The notes under the pieces: model-generated
The model's database searches: none
Told to the model about the DNA's origin: nothing
The model's input: only the letters and a program-made list of their open reading frames with translations
In this document: in pieces, positions 26,003 through 34,469 of the stretch
How the letters are laid out: the number at the start of each line of letters is the position of its first letter
Position numbering within the stretch: position 1 is the first letter of the stretch
Program-made: the position numbers and the translations under genes
Assembly (NCBI GenBank): GCA_963791225.1
Contig: CAWBRV010000004.1
Span: 62,001-126,000, forward strand
Reading direction: 5' to 3'
Source of the DNA: PALSA-612 sp963791225
Lineage (GTDB): Bacteria > Actinomycetota > Thermoleophilia > Gaiellales > Gaiellaceae
DNA: 64,000 bases

Positions 26003-29000
26003 CGGCGAGCGGGGCGACCGCGTTCGCCCGGTCGAGCCAGGGGCTTGCCCCCAGTGTCTCGAAGATCTCGCGCGCTCCGGAGAGGAGCGGCTCGGAGATC
26101 TGCTCCCGGCCCGGGCGGGTGCTCCACTCCGCGTACTCGAGCTGCGTCACGGCCAGGTAGAAGGGAACCGCGAGCTCCTGGAAGAGCGCGAGCGCGGCCT
26201 CGAACGCCGCTTCCACGCGATCCTCCGACTCGCCCTGGCGAATGAAGAGCTGCGCACGGAACCGTGAATGCTGGGCGCAGAGAAACCGCGAAGTCTGGCC
26301 CGGCTGCAGACCCTCGACGAGCGACAGCAACTCCTCGACAACCTGGAGATCTCCGCACGCGAGCGCAGCCTCCAGGACCAACACGAGCGATTCCTTCGTG
26401 TACTCCTGGGTCAGGCCGATGGTGCGGTGGTGGCCCAGGCCGGTCTGCCCGAGGCGGAGCGCCTCGGCGCCGTCGCCTCGCGCGAGAGCGACCCTGCCCT
26501 TCGCGCACGCGAAGGTACAGCGCTCCTGCCAGTCGGCGGACGATTCCAGCTCGGCAAGGTGCCCGACGATCCGCTCTGCCTCGTCGAGCTGCCCACGATG
26601 CACGAGCACGGCAACGGCCCACGAGACGAGTGACGACAGCGCCAGCCGGGCCTCGGCGAGCTCCTCCAGAAGCAGATCGTCGACAGGAGACAGCACCTCG
26701 TCCCATCGTCCGAGCGAGTAGAGCGGATACACCTGTCCGAGGAGAATCCGTTCCCAATAACGGTTCCCGACGCGACGGGCGAGGGCGAGCCCCTCGGACA
26801 ACAGCTGCTCCGCCTCGTCATAGCGGTCCATGTGTTGGACGAGGTCGGCCATGTTGTTGTACGCGCGGAGCGCGGACGATGGCTTGTCGTGCTGGGTCGC
26901 AAGCTCGAGCGCGTACCGGAGCAAGGCGAGACCCTCGTTCCGCCGGCCGCGCGAATACAGGATGAGTGCCTTCGTGTTCAGCGCCTGCGACAAGACCTCC
27001 GGCAACGCCAGCGCTTCGGCGAGCTCGAGCGCCGCGTCCGATCTCTGCAAGGCCAGGTCGGGCTGTCCGGCGAAGAACATGAATCGGCCCACCTGCGCCG
27101 CGAGCGAGGCAAGGCTTTCGTCGGGCTCCTCCTGCGACAGGGCTTCGAACGAGCGATCCATGTCCTCGAGCGCGTCCTCGAGCCGCCCCCGTTCCCACAG
27201 GATCTCGGCGAGCCTCGCCGTGACGCGTGCGGCCGCATGCGTCGCTGCCTGGGACTGAAACAGAGCGATCGAGCGCTCGTAATGGGATGCGGCGGAATCA
27301 GCCCGGGTCCCGATGTGCGCCATAGATCCGGCGCGTTCGTGGAGATCTGCCTGCTCGAGCGGGTCGTCGGTGAGCTGGATCGCCTTCTCGTATGCCCGTT
27401 GTGCCTCGGCGTTGGCGGCGAGCGAGGCCGCCCGCTCCGCAGCCCGGACGAGCATCTCTCGCGCGGTCGAGCGGATCTCGTTGGCGTCCGGGTCGTCCGG
27501 CGCAGCGGCGTACGCATCGAGGTAATGGGCCGCGATGACCTCGACGATGTCGTCCTCGCCGGCGCTCCAGACGGACGACAGGAACTGTGCGGCCGCCAGG
27601 TGCTTCGTCTTGCGCCCCTTCTTCGAGATCGTCTCATAGGCGACGTGTTTGAGGATGTCCTGGATGAAGGAGTACTGACCGCGCTCGGGTGAGCGGGGAT
27701 CGGCCTGGATCGAGAGGATCTCCTTGCGCAGGAGCCCTGTGAGGAGCAGTGAGAGATCGTCGTCGTCCAGGCCTGTCAACGCCGTCAGGCCGTGCTTGGT
27801 GAAGGTTTTCCCGAGCACGGATCCGTCCTGCACGAGCCGGCGCTCTTCAGTCGTCAAGCTGTCGAGGCGGGAGGCAATCAGCGACTGCAATGTCTCCGGT
27901 ACCTCGAGCGTCTCGACCGCGCCCGTCGGCTTGTAGACGTTCCCTTCCTGCGCGACGAGGCCCCGATCGAGCAGCATACGCACCGTCTCGACCGCGTAGA
28001 GCGGCACGCCTTCCGCGCGCTCGAGGATGCGTTGCCGGAGCTCGTCCGGCAACCCCGGAACAAGCCCGGTGAGCAGGTCGTCCATCGCAGCGGCGGAGAG
28101 CGGCTCCAGGTAGAGGGACGCGAAGCTGCGCTTCCCGGCGCCCCAGGAGGGTCGCCTGTCGACGAGCTCCGGACGGGCCAGCACGAGGACGAACAGCGGA
28201 TGGCTGCGTGACCATTCGAGCAGGTACTCCAGGAAGTCGAGCAAGGCGCTGTCCGCCCACTGCATGTCCTCGAAGACGAGGACGGTCGGTGACTCCTCGG
28301 CCAGCCGCTCGAACAGGATCCGCCAGGCGGAGAAGAGGTTCTCCTGGTCGCCAGCGGCTCCTTCCTCGAGCCCTAACAGGTGCGCCAGGCGCGGCTCGAC
28401 CCAGCGCCGCTCCTCCGGGTCCGGGATGTGCTGTTCGACCGTCGCCCGTAACTTCGCGAGCGCGGAGCCAGGCTCCTCGTCCTCGACGATGTCGCAGCGC
28501 ATCCGCACCATCTCCGCGAGCGCCCAGTAGGCGACTCCATCCCCGTAGGAGAGGCAGCGCCCGCGTTGCCAGAAGACGTCGTCTGCGAGACCGTCGATGT
28601 ACTTCTCGAACTCCCACGAGAGGCGTGACTTGCCGATTCCGGCGAAGCCCGTGACCGAGACCAGCTGTGCCTTCTTCTCGTCCGCGGAGCCGTGGAACAG
28701 CTCCTTGACCAGGCGCAGCTCACGGTCGCGGCCGACGAACGGCGCCTCGAGGCCGGACGACTTGAGGGTGCCGGCGCGTCCGGCAGTAACTCGCAACGCT
28801 CGGAATAGCTGCATGGGCTCGGACTTGCCCTTGAGCTCGTAGGAGCCTGTGTCCTCGTAGGCGATCGCCGCCTCCGAGGCGCGCTTCGTCGACTCGCCGA
28901 TCAGCACGGTCCCCGGCTCGGCTGCCGACTGCACGCGAGAGGCGGTGTTGACCAGGTCGCCGGCCACCATGCCCTCGCCCTGGGCGCCGAGCGTAACGGC

Positions 29001-29510
29001 GGCCTCGCCGGTGAGCACGCCGGCGCGAGCCTTCAGGCCCGGGCCGAGCTCCGGCACCGCGGCGACGAGCTCGAGGGCGGCGCGTACCGCCCGCTCGGCG
29101 TCGTCCTCGTTCGCCACCGGTGCGCCCCAGACGGCCATCACCGCGTCGCCGATGAACTTCTCGACCGTGCCGCCGTAGCGCTCGATCACCGTCCGCGCCG
29201 TCTCGAAGTAGCGAGACAGGAGCTCGCGGGTGTCCTCGGCGTCGCGCGACTCGGACAGCGTCGTGAACCCGACCAGGTCGGCGAAGAGGACGGAGACGAG
29301 CCGGCGCTCCGCCGCCGGTGCCTCTCGGGCAACTACGGCCACTTGCGCCGGCGCGTCGCCGGTGAGCGTCGCTCCGCAGTCGCCGCAGAAACGGTCGTTC
29401 GGCTCGTTCTGCGCACCGCACGACGGGCAGCCCTGGGCCAGGCCCGCGCCGCAGCTCGAACAGAACTTTCGGCCTTCCCGGTTCTCAGTGCCGCAAGCTG
29501 GGCAGACCAT
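25992..29510 (-). CDS. Adenylate cyclase with zinc ribbons, AAA ATPase and TPR region
   Basis: Very large signalling protein of 1172 residues. Two zinc ribbons lie at about 3-47 (CPACG...CSSCG and CPSCG...CGDCG). A class III cyclase domain spans about 70-245, with metal aspartates in VLFADLVGFT and FIGDAVMAVWG and adenine-site residues in GDLVNTASRVQ. An AAA/STAND-like ATPase follows, with Walker A GFAGIGKSRL near 295 and Walker B-like VLVFEDMQWADS. From about 640 to the end is a helical TPR-rich region. It probably makes cAMP in response to a ligand or partner sensed by the helical part. It starts 8 bases after a minus-strand TACGCT box. It interrupts the rpmE-DUF1385-prfA gene order. Confidence 0.9.
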   Translation of the reverse strand: MVCPACGTENREGRKFCSSCGAGLAQGCPSCGAQNEPNDRFCGDCGATLTGDAPAQVAVVAREAPAAERRLVSVLFADLVGFTTLSESRDAEDTRELLSRYFETARTVIERYGGTVEKFIGDAVMAVWGAPVANEDDAERAVRAALELVAAVPELGPGLKARAGVLTGEAAVTLGAQGEGMVAGDLVNTASRVQSAAEPGTVLIGESTKRASEAAIAYEDTGSYELKGKSEPMQLFRALRVTAGRAGTLKSSGLEAPFVGRDRELRLVKELFHGSADEKKAQLVSVTGFAGIGKSRLSWEFEKYIDGLADDVFWQRGRCLSYGDGVAYWALAEMVRMRCDIVEDEEPGSALAKLRATVEQHIPDPEERRWVEPRLAHLLGLEEGAAGDQENLFSAWRILFERLAEESPTVLVFEDMQWADSALLDFLEYLLEWSRSHPLFVLVLARPELVDRRPSWGAGKRSFASLYLEPLSAAAMDDLLTGLVPGLPDELRQRILERAEGVPLYAVETVRMLLDRGLVAQEGNVYKPTGAVETLEVPETLQSLIASRLDSLTTEERRLVQDGSVLGKTFTKHGLTALTGLDDDDLSLLLTGLLRKEILSIQADPRSPERGQYSFIQDILKHVAYETISKKGRKTKHLAAAQFLSSVWSAGEDDIVEVIAAHYLDAYAAAPDDPDANEIRSTAREMLVRAAERAASLAANAEAQRAYEKAIQLTDDPLEQADLHERAGSMAHIGTRADSAASHYERSIALFQSQAATHAAARVTARLAEILWERGRLEDALEDMDRSFEALSQEEPDESLASLAAQVGRFMFFAGQPDLALQRSDAALELAEALALPEVLSQALNTKALILYSRGRRNEGLALLRYALELATQHDKPSSALRAYNNMADLVQHMDRYDEAEQLLSEGLALARRVGNRYWERILLGQVYPLYSLGRWDEVLSPVDDLLLEELAEARLALSSLVSWAVAVLVHRGQLDEAERIVGHLAELESSADWQERCTFACAKGRVALARGDGAEALRLGQTGLGHHRTIGLTQEYTKESLVLVLEAALACGDLQVVEELLSLVEGLQPGQTSRFLCAQHSRFRAQLFIRQGESEDRVEAAFEAALALFQELAVPFYLAVTQLEYAEWSTRPGREQISEPLLSGAREIFETLGASPWLDRANAVAPLAVTP

Positions 29511-29518
29511 GTCGGAGG

Positions 29519-29524
29519 AGCGTA
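29519..29524 (-). promoter_or_regulatory. -10 box (TACGCT) of the adenylate cyclase gene
   Basis: On the minus strand TACGCT ends 8 bases before ATG 29510. Confidence 0.5.
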
Positions 29525-29556
29525 TCCCGATCGAGCGCGAGGGCGAAGACGGAGGG

Positions 29557-29562
29557 TAGGCT
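29557..29562 (+). promoter_or_regulatory. -10 box (TAGGCT) of the osmC gene
   Basis: TAGGCT ends 8 bases before ATG 29571. Together with the divergent box at 29519-29524 it packs two promoters into 60 bases. Confidence 0.5.
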
Positions 29563-29570
29563 GCCCTGCC

Positions 29571-30014
29571 ATGCCGAGGATCGAGCGCAGCGCCGAGGCG
29601 GTCTGGCAGGGCCGCTCAGCCAGCGGGTCGGGCACGATCGCCGGCCGCTCCTCGGGCGCGTTCGATCTCGCCTACAGCGAGCCGGCGCGAGTCGGCGATC
29701 CCGCCGGGCAGACGAGCCCGGAGGAGCTGATCGCCGCCGCGCACGCCGGCTGCTTCGCGATGTCGCTCGCCGCCGAGCTCTCCAAGCTCCGTCTCGAGCC
29801 GCGCCGCCTGTCGGTGACGGCCACGTGCGTGATGGACGAGGTCGAGGGCAAAGGGCATCTCGTCGTCGCCTCGGAGCTGCAGGTGCTCGCGGACGTGCCC
29901 GAGCTCGACGACGAGGCCCTGCAGGAGGCGGTCGAGCGTGCCGACGCAGGCTGTCCCATCTCGACGCTGATCCGCGGCACGGCGGCCGTTTCCGTCGCGG
30001 CCGAGCTCGTCTGA
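29571..30014 (+). CDS. OsmC/Ohr family peroxiredoxin
   Basis: Protein of 147 residues that reduces organic hydroperoxides with two cysteines. The peroxidatic Cys is in AAHAGCFAMSLAAELSK (about residue 61) and the resolving Cys in ERADAGCPISTLIRG (about 128). The catalytic Arg would come from the partner subunit region near the N-terminus. The pattern matches the OsmC rather than the Ohr branch. Start ATG 29571 follows directly from the -10 box. It lies between the cyclase gene and prfA. Confidence 0.9.
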   Translation: MPRIERSAEAVWQGRSASGSGTIAGRSSGAFDLAYSEPARVGDPAGQTSPEELIAAAHAGCFAMSLAAELSKLRLEPRRLSVTATCVMDEVEGKGHLVVASELQVLADVPELDDEALQEAVERADAGCPISTLIRGTAAVSVAAELV

Positions 30015-30024
30015 TCCGCGGGGC

Positions 30025-30030
30025 TACCCT
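30025..30030 (+). promoter_or_regulatory. -10 box (TACCCT) of the prfA operon
   Basis: TACCCT ends 6 bases before ATG 30037 and would drive prfA, prmC and the tsaC-like gene, which all overlap. Confidence 0.55.
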
Positions 30031-30036
30031 GTCCCC

Positions 30037-31086
30037 ATGCCGGACTTCGAGGCACTCGTCGACGATCTGGAACGCTCGTACCGCGAGGCGCAGGAGCGCG
30101 CGTCCGACCCCGCCGTGTACGCCGACAGGCGCGAGGCTGCCGAGGTCGGAGCCCGGCTGAAGGAGCTGAAGGCGGCGCACGAGCTCGCCGAGCAGTGGCG
30201 AAGCGTCCAAGCCGACCTCGCGGATGCCCGTGAGGACAGTGAGCTGGGCGAGCTCGTCCCGGACCTCGAAACACGCCTCGCCGAGCTCGAGGAGGAGCTG
30301 AAGCTGGCGCTCGTCGAGACCGATCCCGCCGACCGAAAGGATGTCCTCGTCGAGGTTCGCTCCGGCGTCGGCGGCGATGAGGCGGCATTGTGGGCCGACG
30401 ACGTCTTCCGCATGCTCACCCGCTACGCGGAGCGCCTCGGCTACAAGTGGGAGACGATCTCCGCCAACCCGAACGAGGGCGGCGGGATGAAGGAGATCGT
30501 CTTCGCGGTCAAGGGTGACGGGGCCTATGCCGTGTACAAGTGGGAGGGCGGCACGCACCGCGTCCAGCGCGTCCCGCAGACGGAGTCGCAGGGCCGCATC
30601 CACACGTCGACGGCGACCGTCGCCGCGATGCCCGAGGCCGAGGAGGTCGAGGTGCAGATCGACCCGTCCGACCTCAAGATCGACGTCTACCGGTCGAGCG
30701 GGCCGGGCGGGCAGAGCGTCAACACGACCGACTCCGCCGTCCGCATCACGCACGTCCCGACCGGGATCGTCGTCTCGATGCAGGACGAGCGCTCGCAGCT
30801 GCAGAACCGCGAGCGGGCGATGCGCGTCCTGCGCGCACGCCTCTACGAGGCCGAGCGCGAGCGCCAGGAGGCCGAGCTGACGGACGCCCGTCGCGCCCAG
30901 GTGGGAACGGGCGAACGAGCCGAGAAGATCCGTACGTACAACTACGCGGAGGGGCGGGTCACCGACCACCGCATCAAGCTGACGCAGCACCGGCTCGACC
31001 AGATCCTCGAAGGCGACCTCGGCGACTTCACCGAGGCTCTCGCTGCCGAGGACCGCCGCCGGGCGCTCGAGACCGTCGCTTCTTGA
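30037..31086 (+). CDS. prfA: Peptide chain release factor 1
   Basis: Release factor of 349 residues that reads UAA and UAG stops and releases the peptide. The GGQ motif is intact (SSGPGGQSVNTTDSAVRITH, about residue 225). The codon-recognition PxT motif reads PQT (RVPQTESQGRIHTSTATV), a variant of the usual PAT/PVT that keeps the fixed Pro and Thr. The GGQ glutamine is the substrate of the methyltransferase encoded next, which overlaps by TTGA. Confidence 0.96.
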   Translation: MPDFEALVDDLERSYREAQERASDPAVYADRREAAEVGARLKELKAAHELAEQWRSVQADLADAREDSELGELVPDLETRLAELEEELKLALVETDPADRKDVLVEVRSGVGGDEAALWADDVFRMLTRYAERLGYKWETISANPNEGGGMKEIVFAVKGDGAYAVYKWEGGTHRVQRVPQTESQGRIHTSTATVAAMPEAEEVEVQIDPSDLKIDVYRSSGPGGQSVNTTDSAVRITHVPTGIVVSMQDERSQLQNRERAMRVLRARLYEAERERQEAELTDARRAQVGTGERAEKIRTYNYAEGRVTDHRIKLTQHRLDQILEGDLGDFTEALAAEDRRRALETVAS

Positions 31087-31919
31087 CCGTCGGCGACGTC
31101 CTCAAGGCGTCCACGGAGTTCCTGGCCGGCAAGGGCGTGCCGAACCCCCGACTCGACGCAGAGCATCTCGTCGCGAAGGCGCTCGGCGTGTCGCGGCTCG
31201 ACCTCTACCTGCAGCATGACCGCCCGCTGACGGAGACGGAGCTCGCGGCGGCGCGTGAGCTCGTCCGTCGCCGCGGAACGCGTGAGCCGCTCGCCTACGT
31301 GCTGGGTGACTGGGGCTTCCGCAGGCTGACGCTGACGACCGACCGGCGGGCGCTCGTTCCCCGGCCCGAGACCGAGATCGTGGTCGAGCGCTGCCTGGCC
31401 CTCCTCGACGGGCTCGACGCGCCCGATGTGCTCGACGTCGGCACCGGCTCGGGCGCGATCGCACTCGCCCTCGCGGACGAGCACCCCGGCGCGCGGGTGA
31501 CGGCGATCGACGTGTCCGCGGACGCGCTCGTGCTGGCGGCCGAGAACGTCGATCGCACGGGGCTCGCCGGCCGCGTGACGCTCGTCGAGCACGATCTCCG
31601 CACCGGTCTGCCAGGCGGCCCCTACGACCTCGTGGTCTCGAATCCGCCCTACGTGCTGCCTGAGGAGATCGAGGCGCTCGAGCCCGAGGTGCGCGAGTGG
31701 GAGCCACGGACCGCGCTCGTCGGCCGCGGCGCGACGGAGGCGATCGTCGAGGCCGCGCCGCGCGTGCTCGGCGCGGGCGGGCGGCTCGTACTCGAGGTCG
31801 GCGACGGCACGGCCGAGGCGGTGGCGCAACTGCTCGTGGACGCCGGCTTTCGAGAAGTGTTTCGAACACCGGACCTGACGGGACGCGACCGGGTCGTGGA
31901 GGGGCGATGGGGGTCGTAG
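31083..31919 (+). CDS. prmC: Release factor glutamine methyltransferase
   Basis: S-adenosylmethionine-dependent enzyme of 278 residues that methylates the GGQ glutamine of release factors. The SAM motif is VLDVGTGSGAIALAL (about residue 118), and the catalytic NPPY is in VVSNPPYVLPEEIEALEPEV. The helical N-terminal domain begins directly at TTG 31083, whose overlap with the prfA stop (TTGA) marks the start and couples translation. Its own end overlaps the tsaC-like gene by 13 bases. Confidence 0.95.
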   Translation: MTVGDVLKASTEFLAGKGVPNPRLDAEHLVAKALGVSRLDLYLQHDRPLTETELAAARELVRRRGTREPLAYVLGDWGFRRLTLTTDRRALVPRPETEIVVERCLALLDGLDAPDVLDVGTGSGAIALALADEHPGARVTAIDVSADALVLAAENVDRTGLAGRVTLVEHDLRTGLPGGPYDLVVSNPPYVLPEEIEALEPEVREWEPRTALVGRGATEAIVEAAPRVLGAGGRLVLEVGDGTAEAVAQLLVDAGFREVFRTPDLTGRDRVVEGRWGS

Positions 31920-32509
31920 ACGACGCCGTCGCGGCGCTCGAGGCCGGCGAGCTCGTCGTGCTCCCGACCGATACGGTCTACGGACTCGCCGCCACCGCCT
32001 CCCGGGAGGAGCCGCTCCGTCGGCTGCTCGCGCTCAAGGGGAAGCCCCCGGGAACGCCGATCGCGCTCGTCGCCGCGAGTGTCGACGTCCTGCTCCGGCT
32101 TGTGCCCGAGCTCGAGGGACGCGACGCGACGATCGCACGCGCGCTCCTGCCGGGCCCGTACACGCTCGTCCTCGGGAACCCGGCCGGTCGGTTCCCGTGG
32201 CTCTGCGGCGAGACACCGCGCTCGATCGGCGTGCGAGTGCCCCGGCTCGGCGGCGACGCGTCGGCGATCCTCGAGCGGGTGCGAGCGGTCGCCGCGACGA
32301 GCGCGAACCTCCACGGCGGAGCCGATCCGCGCACGCCCGCCGACGTGCCGCAGGAGATCCGCGCCGTGGCGCTCCTCGTCGACGGCGGCGAGCTGCCGGG
32401 CACGGCGTCGACGGTGATCGACTTCACCGGCGCGGAGCCGCACGTGATCCGGGAAGGCGCGGCTCCCGCCCCGGACGCGATCGACCGCGCGCTCGCGGCA
32501 CTTCGCTGA
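31907..32509 (+). CDS. tsaC: L-threonylcarbamoyladenylate synthase (TsaC/YrdC/Sua5 family)
   Basis: Protein of 200 residues in the YrdC fold that makes threonylcarbamoyl-AMP for the t6A modification of tRNAs reading ANN codons. The motif VVLPTDTVYGLAATA starts near residue 17, followed by ALKGKPPGTPIALVAAS, and SIGVRVPRLG and ATSANLHGGADP are in place. No C-terminal Sua5 domain is present. GGAGGGGCG just before ATG 31907 is a strong ribosome-binding site, placed within the end of prmC. The prfA-prmC-tsaC order is common in bacteria. Confidence 0.93.
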   Translation: MGVVDDAVAALEAGELVVLPTDTVYGLAATASREEPLRRLLALKGKPPGTPIALVAASVDVLLRLVPELEGRDATIARALLPGPYTLVLGNPAGRFPWLCGETPRSIGVRVPRLGGDASAILERVRAVAATSANLHGGADPRTPADVPQEIRAVALLVDGGELPGTASTVIDFTGAEPHVIREGAAPAPDAIDRALAALR

Positions 32510-32522
32510 CCCGGTCGGCGAG

Positions 32523-32528
32523 TACCAT
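32523..32528 (+). promoter_or_regulatory. -10 box (TACCAT) of glyA
   Basis: TACCAT ends 7 bases before GTG 32536, only 13 bases after the tsaC stop. Confidence 0.5.
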
Positions 32529-32535
32529 CCGCGAC

Positions 32536-33828
32536 GTGGCGGTCGTGCAGCAGTCGCTGAGTGAGCTCCGGGCTGCGGCGCTCGCCGACGTCGACCCCGA
32601 GATCGCCGACCTGCTCGGCCGCGAGCTCGACCGGCAGCGCGGCCAGATCGAGCTGATCGCGTCCGAGAACTTCACCTGGCCCGCCGTCCTCGAGGCCGTC
32701 GGCAGCGTGCCGACGAACAAGTACGCCGAGGGCTATCCCGGCAAGCGCTACTACGGCGGCTGCGAGGTCGTCGACGAGATCGAGCAGCTCGCGATCGACC
32801 GCGCCAGGTCGCTGTTCGGCGCCGAGCACGCCAACGTCCAGCCGCATGCGGGCGCCCAGACGAACATGGCCGTCTACTTCGCCTGCCTCGACCCGGGCGA
32901 CACGATCCTGTCGCTCGAGCTCGCACACGGCGGCCATCTCACGCACGGGCTCAAGGTCAACTTCTCCGGGCGGCTCTACACGATCGCGCACTACGGGGTC
33001 AATCGTGAGACGAACGTGGTCGACTACGACGAGGTGCTCGCGATCGCGAAGCAGACGCGGCCGAAGCTGATCGTCTGCGGCGGTTCGGCCTACCCGCGCA
33101 TGGTCGAGGCCGACCGCTTCCGCGCCGTCGCGGACGAGGTCGGGGCCCTGCTCCTCTGCGACATGGCCCATTTCGCCGGGCTCGTCGCGGCCGGCCTCCA
33201 TCCGAACCCGGTGCCGCACTGCGACTTCGTCACCTCGACCACGCACAAGACGCTCGCCGGGCCGCGGTCGGGCTTCGTGCTCTGCCGCGAGGAGCACGCC
33301 GTCGCGGTCGACCGCGCGGTCTTCCCGGGCATGCAAGGCGGCCCGCTCGAGCACACGATCGCCGCGAAGGCGGCGTGCTTCAAGATCGCCGCCTCGGAGC
33401 CGTTCCGCGAGTACCAGACCCAGGTGCGCGCGAACGCCGACCGGCTCGCGGAGACGGTCGAGCAGGGCGGTCTCGACGTCCTCACGGGCGGCACCGACAC
33501 GCATCTGCTGCAGGTCGACCTGCGACGTACGGATTGGACGGGAAAGGACGCCGAGGAGCGGCTCGACGAGGTCAAGATCACCGTCAACCGCAACACCGTG
33601 CCGTTCGACGAGCGGCCGCCGACGATCGCGTCGGGTGTTCGCATCGGCACCCCCGCGGCGACGATGCGCGGCTTCGACGAGGACGATTTCGAGGAGGTCG
33701 GCCGGGTGATCTGCGAGGCACTCGGGCCTGATCCCGACCTGTCGGCGCTGGCGGCGCGGAGCAAGGCGCTCTGCGACCAACGGCCGCTCTACCCCGGCTT
33801 CCGCGGGTGGACGTCGTACCGGGCATGA
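32536..33828 (+). CDS. glyA: Serine hydroxymethyltransferase
   Basis: PLP enzyme of 430 residues that converts serine and tetrahydrofolate to glycine and methylene-tetrahydrofolate, feeding one-carbon units to the methionine cycle. Family blocks seen in order are LIASENFTWPAVLEAVGS, NKYAEGYPGKRYYGGCEVVD, NVQPHAGAQTNMAVY, the DMAHFAGLVAAG region with the PLP Asp and His, and TSTTHKTLAGPRSGFVLC with the PLP lysine. GTG 32536 follows from the -10 box and the family N-terminus. Its stop overlaps the upp start as ATGA. Confidence 0.96.
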   Translation: MAVVQQSLSELRAAALADVDPEIADLLGRELDRQRGQIELIASENFTWPAVLEAVGSVPTNKYAEGYPGKRYYGGCEVVDEIEQLAIDRARSLFGAEHANVQPHAGAQTNMAVYFACLDPGDTILSLELAHGGHLTHGLKVNFSGRLYTIAHYGVNRETNVVDYDEVLAIAKQTRPKLIVCGGSAYPRMVEADRFRAVADEVGALLLCDMAHFAGLVAAGLHPNPVPHCDFVTSTTHKTLAGPRSGFVLCREEHAVAVDRAVFPGMQGGPLEHTIAAKAACFKIAASEPFREYQTQVRANADRLAETVEQGGLDVLTGGTDTHLLQVDLRRTDWTGKDAEERLDEVKITVNRNTVPFDERPPTIASGVRIGTPAATMRGFDEDDFEEVGRVICEALGPDPDLSALAARSKALCDQRPLYPGFRGWTSYRA

Positions 33829-34466
33829 CCATCGCGGCCGACAACGTCACCGAGGTCATGCACCCGCTCGCGCGGCACAAGCTCGGCCTGTTGCGGGAGC
33901 GTTCGACGAGTACCGCCGACTTCCGTCGCCTCGTCGACGAGCTGACGCTGCTCCTCACCTACGAGGCGACGAAGGATTTCCCGACGGAGCAGGTCGAGAT
34001 CGAGACGCCGCTCGAGCGGACGACGGTCGAGCGCATCTCCGGCAAGAAGGTGGCGGTCTGCCCGGTGCTGCGGGCCGGCGTCGGGATGCTCGACGGCGTG
34101 CTCTCGCTCATCTCCGGCGCGCGGGTCGGCTTCATCGGCCTCTACCGCGACGAGGAGACGCTGCAGCCGGTCGAGTACTTCGTGAAGCTGCCGAACGACA
34201 TCGCCGAGCGGGACGCGATCGTGCTCGACCCGATGCTCGCGACCGGCAACTCGACCGCGGCCGCGATCGAGATCGTCAAGAAGGCCGGCGCGACCTCGAT
34301 CGTCGTGATCGCGATCATCGCGGCACCCGAAGGCATCCAGCGCGTCCTCGACGACCACCCGGACGTGCGCATCGTCGTCTCCTCGATCGACCGGGGCCTG
34401 AACGAGCACGGCTTCATCGTCCCCGGCCTCGGTGACGCGGGCGACAGGCTCTACGCGACGAGGTAG
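33825..34466 (+). CDS. upp: Uracil phosphoribosyltransferase
   Basis: Pyrimidine salvage enzyme of 213 residues forming UMP from uracil and PRPP. The PRPP loop is IVLDPMLATGNSTAAAIEIV (about residue 130), and the C-terminal uracil site reads DRGLNEHGFIVPGLGDAGDRLYATR. The N-terminal MHPLARHKLGLLRERSTSTADFR is typical. ATG 33825 overlaps the glyA stop (ATGA); GTG 33807 upstream is rejected for that reason. Three bases separate it from the next gene. Confidence 0.96.
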   Translation: MTIAADNVTEVMHPLARHKLGLLRERSTSTADFRRLVDELTLLLTYEATKDFPTEQVEIETPLERTTVERISGKKVAVCPVLRAGVGMLDGVLSLISGARVGFIGLYRDEETLQPVEYFVKLPNDIAERDAIVLDPMLATGNSTAAAIEIVKKAGATSIVVIAIIAAPEGIQRVLDDHPDVRIVVSSIDRGLNEHGFIVPGLGDAGDRLYATR

Positions 34467-34469
34467 GCC

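Noticed and set aside
33807..33825. Upstream GTG start for upp
   Set aside because: ATG 33825 overlaps the glyA stop by ATGA and matches the family N-terminus.
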